Assembly (NCBI GenBank): GCA_905215725.1
Contig: CAJMRD010000069.1
Coordinates: 1-11,009, forward strand
From: an uncultured bacterium
Lineage (GTDB): Bacteria > Actinomycetota > Coriobacteriia > Coriobacteriales > Coriobacteriaceae
Length of the DNA stretch: 11,009 nucleotides
Reading direction: 5' to 3'
The notes under the pieces are model-generated. The model was not told where the DNA came from. It saw only the letters and a list, made by a program, of their open reading frames with translations, and did no database searches. Position 1 is the stretch's first letter. The number at the start of each line of letters is the position of its first letter. The translations under genes and the position numbers were made by a program. Below, piece after piece: positions 6,048 to 11,009 of the stretch.

Positions 6048-6470
6048 CTACACCATCGCAATCCCGCGGGCCGCACTCAACAGCTCATACTCCCTTTCGC
6101 TCCACTGCCGCAGCTCGGCCGTGCGTACGGCGTCGCGACACAGGTCCAGAAACACCTCAGCTCCCTCGCAGAAGCACTCGCGGGCAAAGTCGCCCGAGCC
6201 GCTTGCGACGCACGCGCCGTCGGCAAAGAGCTTCCAGCTAGACGGCTCACGCAAATCGTCTCCGAACAACTTAATCTGTAGCACATGTGGATTGCCAGCA
6301 GCGCAGAACTCTTCCTCGAGCTTCTGTACCGTGAAGCGCATCTGGTGGGAGAGGCTGTTCTTGACCATGGCCGAGGCATAGCCGCTCGGCTCGTCCAGAA
6401 GATGCATTCGTTTTGGCTTGGCTGCCAGGTTGTGGAAGTTGCGCTCACTGCGCACGGAGAAATTGTCCAT
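6048..6470 (-). CDS. Hypothetical protein, 140 residues
   Basis: I do not recognise this family. ATG 6470 is chosen because AAAGGAG lies 5-6 nt before it. A longer frame opening at 6668 crosses an intrinsic terminator (6565-6588) and is less likely. The protein is soluble, with no signal peptide or membrane span. It has a basic start (SERNFHNLAAKPKRMHLLDE), a middle with EEEFCAAGNPHVLQIKLFGDD and WKLFADGACVASGSGDF, and a largely helical end (EGAEVFLDLCRDAVRTAELRQWSEREYELL). Codon use matches the neighbours, so it is probably a real, lineage-limited gene. It runs convergent to the exonuclease gene with a gap of about 100 bp that lacks a clear terminator. Confidence 0.65.
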   Translation of the reverse strand: MDNFSVRSERNFHNLAAKPKRMHLLDEPSGYASAMVKNSLSHQMRFTVQKLEEEFCAAGNPHVLQIKLFGDDLREPSSWKLFADGACVASGSGDFARECFCEGAEVFLDLCRDAVRTAELRQWSEREYELLSAARGIAMV

Positions 6471-6564
6471 ACGGACTCCTTTCATCGATGTTGGCAGGGC
6501 CACCGTGCCTCTTGGCCGGTTGGCGTCGGGATCGTGGAGCCAACTCTCTACCCCGACTCTGGAT

Positions 6565-6588
6565 AAAACGCGCCCGCTCCTTGCGGGC
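6565..6588 (-). terminator. Minus-strand intrinsic terminator
   Basis: Read on the minus strand, GCCCGC (6588-6583), a 5-nt loop and GCGGGC (6577-6572) are followed by GCGTTTTATCC. It lies downstream of the membrane protein gene that stops at 6836 and upstream of the hypothetical gene at 6470, so it separates the two units. Confidence 0.65.
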
Positions 6589-6626
6589 AAGATGGAGTCT
6601 ATCAACGTGTACGGACAGAAATCAAG

Positions 6627-6656
6627 CGCCATCCGCGAAATGACGCGCGGATGGCG
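6627..6656. other. Perfect 11-bp hairpin
   Basis: CGCCATCCGCG (6627-6637) and CGCGGATGGCG (6646-6656) pair perfectly around an 8-nt loop. Neither strand has a good T run after it. It may slow or protect the 3' end of the transcript from the membrane protein gene. Confidence 0.5.
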
Positions 6657-6688
6657 TTGGTTTCCCAAGTGATTATTCGGCTTTCATC

Positions 6689-6767
6689 CGGAAAAGTGTC
6701 GAAATCAGCCGTGTAAAAGTACGGAAAAGTGTCGAAATAGGCACCTTAAAACTTCGGAAAAGTGTAG
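6689..6767. repeat. Three direct repeats at exact 33-bp spacing
   Basis: CGGAAAAGTGTCGAAAT occurs at 6689-6705 and 6722-6738. A shorter copy, CGGAAAAGTGTAG, lies at 6755-6767. Starts are 33 and 33 bp apart, about three helical turns. The stretch between the two minus-strand genes (6471-6835) otherwise holds only the two hairpins listed here. Confidence 0.85.
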
Positions 6768-6835
6768 TTGGATGACAAAACAGCACTTAGAAGCCGATGC
6801 TGGATGCGGGATCCTGCGGCTGCCTTCAGCCCTCG

Positions 6836-7822
6836 CTACTCGTCGTCTCCGTCGTTGGGGTCGCCCTTGAGGGTGTTGATGTCCAGGTACTGGTTATCGT
6901 CCTCTTTTTGCTGGGTCTCCGACTCCGCTTGGGTGGGGCCGCGGAACAGCTGGAATCCCTCAAACGCAATGACGCCGAGCAGGGCAATGATAATGGCGAT
7001 AAAGGCAACCTTGACTGCCTGCGGAAATTCCGAGAAACGCAGCGCCTTTTCCTCGGCGTAATAATCGGCGAAGCGCTCTTCGCCCGTGCTTTTGGTATAC
7101 GTCGGCGCGGACGCGGCCTCCGGGCCATATTCCGGTGCGGGCGTGGCAGCGTACGAATCGTTGAGATAATCGCTCGATGCGGTGCCATAATCCTCGGTCT
7201 CGATGCGACCGTTGTCAGCATAGCCATCGGAATAATCGGAATATGCCGTGCCGCCCTCATAGTCTGCGGCGCTCGTGTTGGCGGCAAAAAGCGGGTTAAC
7301 TGGAACGTCGAGCGCCGGCATGCCGGTAGAGGTCTCATCCAGATCGGCTGCAGCCCAGGAATCGTAGGCAACCTGATGGGCAACGGGCTCATCGAGCCTT
7401 GCGACCGGAGGCTTGCGTGCCGCAGGAACAGGCAACTGCTGGGCGCTGTACATAACGGTGCTGTCGGCCGATTTGCCCTGCGTCGCTGCAGCGAGAAATG
7501 CCGCCGTCTCGGACGGGTCGCTTGCGGGGCGGGGAGCGGGCGTGGGCGCCGAAGTGGGTGCGGGCGTAGGCGCGGGCGTCGAAACAGGCGACTGCGCAGG
7601 AGTCGGCGCAGGTGCGGACTTGGGCGCAAGTGCGGGATTGGGGCTTGACGGGCGAGCGCCGCCGCCCATGAGTTCGTCGGCGGTCCACGGGCGATCATCC
7701 ATCACATCGTCAAGGCTCAGCGAAAACAGGTCGTCTTCACTCTCATCGAACATGCGGTGCACATGTCCACCAATTGCCGGAATCAATCCGCGACCGGTGC
7801 ATGATGCCTTGCTCAACGCCAT
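6836..7822 (-). CDS. Pro/Ala-rich single-span membrane protein of unknown function
   Basis: This 328-residue protein starts at ATG 7822, preceded by AAAGGATGG at a normal distance. The open frame reaches to 7918, but that extension would cross the TATAAT box and is rejected. The N-terminal 60 residues are acidic (FDESEDDLFSLSLDDVMDD). A low-complexity linker of PAPT/SAPT units follows, then an acidic, Tyr-rich stretch (YSDYSDGYADN). One hydrophobic span lies at about residues 272-292 (VAFIAIIIALLGVIAF), and a short acidic tail of about 35 residues ends the protein. With no signal peptide and a span near the end, the large N-terminal part is probably cytoplasmic. I do not recognise the family. 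Such build is seen in proteins of actinobacterial cell envelope or division, but no motif shows that here. Confidence 0.75.
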   Translation of the reverse strand: MALSKASCTGRGLIPAIGGHVHRMFDESEDDLFSLSLDDVMDDRPWTADELMGGGARPSSPNPALAPKSAPAPTPAQSPVSTPAPTPAPTSAPTPAPRPASDPSETAAFLAAATQGKSADSTVMYSAQQLPVPAARKPPVARLDEPVAHQVAYDSWAAADLDETSTGMPALDVPVNPLFAANTSAADYEGGTAYSDYSDGYADNGRIETEDYGTASSDYLNDSYAATPAPEYGPEAASAPTYTKSTGEERFADYYAEEKALRFSEFPQAVKVAFIAIIIALLGVIAFEGFQLFRGPTQAESETQQKEDDNQYLDINTLKGDPNDGDDE

Positions 7823-7856
7823 TCTGTTCCATCCTTTCGAAATACTAATGACATCG

Positions 7857-7862
7857 ATTATA
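7857..7862 (-). promoter_or_regulatory. Candidate -10 box of the membrane protein gene
   Basis: A perfect TATAAT reads on the minus strand at 7862-7857, 35 bp before the start codon. No good -35 box lies 16-18 nt upstream. A start near 7850 would give a leader of about 28 nt. Confidence 0.45.
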
Positions 7863-7945
7863 TGGAACTTCCCAAGCTGCTCGGTCTTGGATTCGTGCTT
7901 TCCAGAACTCGCGCCCAAAAGGGGAGGGGCAATCCAGGCGAGTGC

Positions 7946-8599
7946 CTACTTGTCGCCGGCCGCCGCCTTGGCCTCATTGAGGTAGCTATAGAAGCTGTAC
8001 TTGGAGATGCCAAAGAACTCGCAGGCGCGCTCGCTCGACTTGGAAATGAGGAAGGCACCGCGACGGTCGAGGTAGCCAATGGCACGAATGCGCTCGTCTT
8101 TGGTCATGAGTGCCGCGGGCTTGCCCACAAACTGCTCGCACTCGTGCAGCAGGTCCTCGAGCAGGTCGCCGATGTTCTTGGTAATGGGCTCGGGCTCGGT
8201 ATAGCCCGTGCCGCCGGTGCCGGTGAAAGCGTCGAGCGAGCGCTCAAAAGCCTTCATAAGCGTAATGTCAAAGTTGATGCCCAAAATGCCGACGGGCTTG
8301 CCTTCGTCGTTGCGGATAAAGATGGTCGAGGACTTGAGCAGCTTGCCATCGGTGGTTTTAGTGAGGTACGGCTCGCGGTCGTGTACGTCGGTGCTGCCCT
8401 CGTGCATGGACTCAAACACAATATGGCTGGGGCCGTCACCCAGTTTGCGCCCGCTGACGTGGCCGTTTTCGATCACTACGATGGAGTGGTCCACGTCCTC
8501 GGTCTCCAGATCGTGGACGACGACTTCGCAGTTGGGGCCAAATTGGAGCGCCAGGCCGTGTGCGAGGCGCTTGTAAAACTCAATCTGTGCGGGGGTCAT
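7946..8599 (-). CDS. YheO/DauR-type PAS-like and HTH transcriptional regulator
   Basis: The 217-residue protein starts at ATG 8599 behind GGAAGG. A longer frame from 8674 has no such site. The N-terminal part is a YheO-like PAS domain (FGPNCEVVVHDLETEDVDHSIVVIENGHVSGRKLGD in pieces, then KSSTIFIRNDEGKPVGILGINFD). The last 50 residues (RIRAIGYLDRRGAFLISKSS and ACEFFGISKYSFYSYLNEAK) form the DauR-type helix-turn-helix. Family members regulate D-amino acid catabolism and related pathways, with the PAS-like domain as sensor. It is divergent from dpaL with 277 bp between start codons and two copies of a palindrome there, so it most likely controls dpaL-ygeY and perhaps itself. Whether it activates or represses, and the ligand (a diaminopropionate or purine-derived compound is plausible), are not visible. 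Confidence 0.85.
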   Translation of the reverse strand: MTPAQIEFYKRLAHGLALQFGPNCEVVVHDLETEDVDHSIVVIENGHVSGRKLGDGPSHIVFESMHEGSTDVHDREPYLTKTTDGKLLKSSTIFIRNDEGKPVGILGINFDITLMKAFERSLDAFTGTGGTGYTEPEPITKNIGDLLEDLLHECEQFVGKPAALMTKDERIRAIGYLDRRGAFLISKSSERACEFFGISKYSFYSYLNEAKAAAGDK

Positions 8600-8718
8600 G
8601 GGTGCCTTCCTAAAAATTAGTTTGGGCACACTTTGCCATAAACCACATCTGTTCGCAAACAAATCCATCAACAAGGCAATTCATGACCGTTCGGCGGCGA
8701 AAAAGTACCGATTACGGC

Positions 8719-8733
8719 AACAAACAATTTGTT
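8719..8733. promoter_or_regulatory. Candidate operator 1 of the divergent regulator
   Basis: AACAAA-CAA-TTTGTT is a perfect 6-bp inverted repeat with a 3-nt centre. The same site recurs 51 bp to the right at 8770. Confidence 0.6.
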
Positions 8734-8769
8734 AGGTTTGCCAATCAAAAAGTGTGATAGAACAGTGCT

Positions 8770-8784
8770 AACAAACTTTTTGTT
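8770..8784. promoter_or_regulatory. Candidate operator 2 of the divergent regulator
   Basis: AACAAA-CTT-TTTGTT has the same arms as the site at 8719-8733. The 51-bp spacing is close to five helical turns, which suits two dimers on one DNA face. It lies 93 bp before the dpaL start. I found no convincing -35/-10 pair between the two sites. Confidence 0.6.
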
Positions 8785-8876
8785 TGGCATCCACATAAAA
8801 GTTCAGTCGCATGAATGGGAATGGGCTGAAACGCGTATGCGGGGGCCGGCAAGAGAGGACTTAAGGAGTTCACCGT

Positions 8877-10091
8877 ATGGCCGATAAGATCCAGTGGGCG
8901 GGCAACACGATGCCCAAGAGCGATGACAAGCACTTGGGAATCATGAGCCTCGACCACGTGAAGAAGGCCCGCGCCTTCCACCAGTCGTTCCCTCAATATA
9001 CCGTCACCCCGCTTGCCCGCCTGGACGGTCAGGCTGCGCGCTTGGGTCTGTCCAACCTGTGCGTTAAGGACGAGAGCTATCGCTTTGGCCTCAACGCCTT
9101 TAAGGTTCTGGGCGGATCGTTTGCCATGGCCAACTACATTGCCGACGAGACCGGCAAGGACGTTGCCGAGTGCACCTTCGATTACCTGACCTCCGATCAG
9201 CTTGCCAAGGACTTTGGCCAGGCCACCTTCTTTACCGCTACCGACGGCAATCATGGCCGCGGCGTGGCATGGGCTGCCAACAAGCTGGGCCAGAAGGCCG
9301 TCGTTCACATGCCCAAGGGTTCCACCAAGCCCCGCTTCGATAACATCGCCGCCGAGGGCGCAACGGTGACCATCGAAGAGGTCAACTACGACGAGTGCGT
9401 GCGCATGGCCGCCGCCGAGGCCGACGCCTGCGAGCGCGGCGTCATCGTTCAGGACACCGCCTGGGAGGGCTACGAGAAGATCCCGTCTTGGATCATGGAG
9501 GGCTACGGCACCATGGCTTCCGAGGCTGCCGAGCAGCTGCGCGAGATGGCCATCAACCGCCCGACGCACGTGTTTGTCCAGGCTGGCGTGGGTTCGCTCG
9601 CCGGCGCCGTGGTGGGCTACTTCACCAACCTGTATCCCGATAACCCGCCCACCTTCGTCGTGGTCGAGTGCGCTCCGGCCGCCTGCCTGTACAAGGGCGC
9701 TGCCGCCGGCGACGGCGATCCGCGCATCGTGGACGGCGACATGCCCTCCATCATGGCCGGTCTGTGCTGCGGCGAGCCCAACATCCTGGGTTGGGATATC
9801 CTGCGCAACCACGCCACCGCCTTCGTGTCCTGCCCCGACTGGGTCACCGCTCGCGGCATGCGCACCCTGGGCGCTCCCGAGAAGGGCGACCCGCGCGTCA
9901 TCTCCGGCGAGTCCGGCGCTGTGACCACCGGCCTGGTCGAGACTCTCATGCTCGATCCCGAGTACGCCGAGCTCAAGGAACTCATCGGCCTGGACAAGAC
10001 GAGCTCCGTGCTCTGCTTCTCCACCGAGGGCGACACCGATCCCGACCAGTATCGCCGCATTGTTTGGGAAGGCGAATATCCCACTTGCTAA
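8877..10091 (+). CDS. dpaL: Diaminopropionate ammonia-lyase (PLP-dependent)
   Basis: This 404-residue protein matches E. coli YgeX (about 400 residues) throughout. DpaL converts D- or L-2,3-diaminopropionate to pyruvate and two ammonia. The PLP-binding lysine is K76 in SYRFGLNAFKVLGGSF, and TATDGNHGRG (D123) and VQDTAWEGY (D193) carry what are probably the two acid residues used for the two isomers in the E. coli enzyme. QAGVGSLAG (235-243) is the phosphate-binding loop. The start at ATG 8877 has AAGGAG 8 nt upstream. It is followed after 74 bp by ygeY, as in E. coli. Recent work places ygeX, ygeY, ssnA, hyuA and xdhD in anaerobic purine breakdown by gut bacteria, where diaminopropionate would be an intermediate. 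That role is inferred here from the gene set, including the xanthine dehydrogenase at the left end. Confidence 0.95.
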   Translation: MADKIQWAGNTMPKSDDKHLGIMSLDHVKKARAFHQSFPQYTVTPLARLDGQAARLGLSNLCVKDESYRFGLNAFKVLGGSFAMANYIADETGKDVAECTFDYLTSDQLAKDFGQATFFTATDGNHGRGVAWAANKLGQKAVVHMPKGSTKPRFDNIAAEGATVTIEEVNYDECVRMAAAEADACERGVIVQDTAWEGYEKIPSWIMEGYGTMASEAAEQLREMAINRPTHVFVQAGVGSLAGAVVGYFTNLYPDNPPTFVVVECAPAACLYKGAAAGDGDPRIVDGDMPSIMAGLCCGEPNILGWDILRNHATAFVSCPDWVTARGMRTLGAPEKGDPRVISGESGAVTTGLVETLMLDPEYAELKELIGLDKTSSVLCFSTEGDTDPDQYRRIVWEGEYPTC

Positions 10092-10098
10092 TCGTTGG

Positions 10099-10125
10099 GG
10101 CGGAGTAAATAGGTATCGCTCCGCC
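10099..10125 (+). other. Hairpin between dpaL and ygeY
   Basis: GGCGGAG (10099-10105) pairs with CTCCGCC (10119-10125) around a 13-nt loop. No T run follows, so it is more likely a processing or partial-attenuation element within the operon than a full terminator. Confidence 0.5.
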
Positions 10126-10165
10126 ACCTCACAGGTAGATTCCTTCGTTTGAAAGGTTATGAACA

Positions 10166-10366
10166 ATGGCTAAAGAACTCGATTTCGACGCAATCAAGGC
10201 TGCTGCGGAGTCTCATCGTGCTGATATGACGCGTTTTCTTCGCGCAATGATTAGCCATCCCTCTGAGTCTTGCGAGGAGGGCGAGGTTGTCGCCTGCATC
10301 AAGGCCGAGATGGAGAGCCTTGGCTATGACGAGGTCAAGGTCGACGGCCTGGGCAACGTCATCGGC
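10166..10366 (+). CDS. ygeY: YgeY-like M20 peptidase/hydrolase, N-terminal 67 codons only
   Basis: The start at ATG 10166 has GAAAGG about 10 nt upstream. The 67 residues (opening MAKELDFDAIKAAAESHRAD and including HPSESCEEGEVV and DEVKVDGLGNVIG) match the start of YgeY, a predicted zinc-dependent M20-family hydrolase encoded next to dpaL in E. coli and other gut bacteria. After GLGNVIG a normal YgeY continues with a G-H-G turn and the first metal-binding motif (D-S-H-I-D-T). Here the frame instead enters an ion exchanger sequence. All metal ligands and the catalytic Glu are therefore missing. In the real genome the gene is probably complete and the loss is due to a false join. Confidence 0.8.
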
Positions 10367-10372
10367 TCCAAC
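10349..10372. other. Probable chimeric junction at a shared LGNVIG-coding stretch
   Basis: CTGGGCAACGTCATCGGC (10349-10366) encodes LGNVIG, a motif present both in YgeY and in the first alpha repeat of Ca2+/cation antiporters (GNVIGSNIFN). Both genes use the same reading frame there. Left of it codon use is like the rest of the window. Right of it Ser is mostly AGC, Leu nearly always CTG, and GAA-AGC pairs appear. Confidence 0.75.
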
Positions 10373-11009
10373 ATCTTCAACCTGATGGTGGTGGCCTGCG
10401 TCTGTGCCCTGATGATGAGCTTTGTGCCCGACAAGGAGCTGATGGTGCGCGACTTCCCGGTGTGCATCGGCGCCAGCGCCCTGCTGGTGTTCTTCATGTG
10501 GGACGACACCCTCCAGCGCTGGGAGGGCGTCGTGATGCTGGGCCTGATGGCCGCCTACATCGCTCTCACCGTGGTGCAGGCGCTGGCCTCCCGCACCCCG
10601 GAAAGCGAGGAGGAGCCGGTCAGCCTGCTGCGGTGCATCGCCTTCATCCTGCTGGGCATGGCGGCCATCATCTGGGGCGGCGATCTGGTGGTGGACAGCG
10701 CCAGCAACATCGCCGCCGCGTTGGGCCTCTCCCAGACCCTCATCGGTCTGACCATCGTGGCAGTGGGCACCAGCCTGCCGGAGCTGGCCACCAGCATCGT
10801 GGCCGCCCGCAAGGGCGAAAGCGGCCTTGCCCTGGGCAACGCCGTGGGCTCCTGCATCTTCAACATCCTGTTCATCCTGGGCGCGTCCAGCGCCCTGACC
10901 CCCATCGAGAGCGCCCGGGGCGTTCTGGTGGACGGCATCATCATGACGGTGCTCACCGCGGCGCTGTTCATCTGGTGCCGCATCAAGGGCCGGATGACCA
11001 AGCCCATGG
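10352..11009 (+). CDS. K+-dependent Na+/Ca2+ exchanger-like protein (CaCA family), N- and C-terminally incomplete here
   Basis: From GNVIGSNIFN the frame encodes a YrbG-like calcium/sodium antiporter and is still open at the window end. Seen are the end of the alpha-1 repeat (GNVIGSNIFNLMVV), several hydrophobic spans (CVCALMMSFV, VCIGASALLVFFMW, GVVMLGLMAAYIALTVVQAL, IAFILLGMAAIIWGGDLVVD) and a complete alpha-2 repeat (TIVAVGTSLPELATSIVA, then LALGNAVGSCIFNILFILG). The family exchanges Na+ for Ca2+ across the membrane and needs both alpha repeats. The first spans and the alpha-1 TSxPE acidic motif are absent because the sequence is entered from ygeY. No start codon with a Shine-Dalgarno belongs to this part. 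Codon use suggests another organism, perhaps a Clostridia/Oscillospiraceae member, or a distant locus of the same one. Confidence 0.85.

Noticed and set aside
6471..6668. N-terminal extension of the hypothetical protein to 206 residues
   Set aside because: The extension crosses a minus-strand terminator, and AAAGGAG is placed correctly for ATG 6470.
6797..7648. Plus-strand open frame opposite the Pro/Ala-rich membrane protein
   Set aside because: It is the complement of a low-complexity coding region, and its Arg/Gly-rich end mirrors the Pro/Ala linker codons. The minus strand has the better start and ribosome site.
8621..8638. Sigma-54-like sequence (GGGCACACTTTGC) upstream of the regulator
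   Set aside because: The distance between GG and GC is not the required 10 nt, and actinobacteria generally lack sigma-54.
8745..10166. Minus-strand open frame of 473 codons opposite dpaL
   Set aside because: It is complementary to a well-conserved enzyme gene, has shadow-frame composition (Gly/Ala/Val/His-rich) and no Shine-Dalgarno of note.
10166..11009. A genuine bifunctional hydrolase-exchanger protein
   Set aside because: Both halves lose essential parts, and the join is at a short shared sequence with a change in codon use, so a chimera explains it better.

Overview
The window looks like chromosome (or a metagenome-assembled contig) from a GC-rich, anaerobic gut actinobacterium, most like Collinsella or a close relative in the Coriobacteriia. 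This rests on codon use, on a purine/2,3-diaminopropionate catabolic gene set common in gut anaerobes, and on the resemblance of the accessory proteins to ones I recall from that group. The taxonomic call is inference.

Layout. Positions 1-943 hold the C-terminal third of a molybdenum hydroxylase (XdhD/selenium-dependent xanthine dehydrogenase type), closed by an intrinsic terminator. Positions 1068-5158 are an accessory region with a frameshifted AbiEi-like/DUF559-like gene on the minus strand, an AAA+ ATPase with a C-terminal PD-(D/E)xK-like domain (DUF234 type), a relic of a second ATPase copy, and three arrays of a strictly periodic 62-bp palindromic repeat (1068-1532, 2836-3004, 4536-4659). 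The ATPase gene lies between two arrays and is preceded by a perfect 25-bp inverted repeat. Between the ATPase and the next gene is a compact locus that reads as an unannotated type I toxin-antitoxin system. It has a 41-residue hydrophobic/basic peptide on the minus strand (4944-4819) with a sequestered Shine-Dalgarno, and a convergent small RNA of about 85 nt on the plus strand with its own sigma-70-type promoter and terminator.

Positions 5203-7822 hold a DEDDh exonuclease, an unknown 140-residue protein and a Pro/Ala-rich single-span membrane protein, with a triple 33-bp-period repeat between the last two.

Positions 7946-10366 return to catabolism. A YheO/DauR-type PAS-HTH regulator is divergent from diaminopropionate ammonia-lyase (dpaL/ygeX), with two copies of a 15-bp palindrome between them as likely operators. 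dpaL is followed by the first 67 codons of ygeY. At about 10349-10372 ygeY passes in frame, through the codons for LGNVIG, into the inside of a Na+/Ca2+ exchanger gene with different codon use. That join is most probably an assembly chimera rather than a biological fusion, so the contig right of about 10350 should not be trusted as linked.
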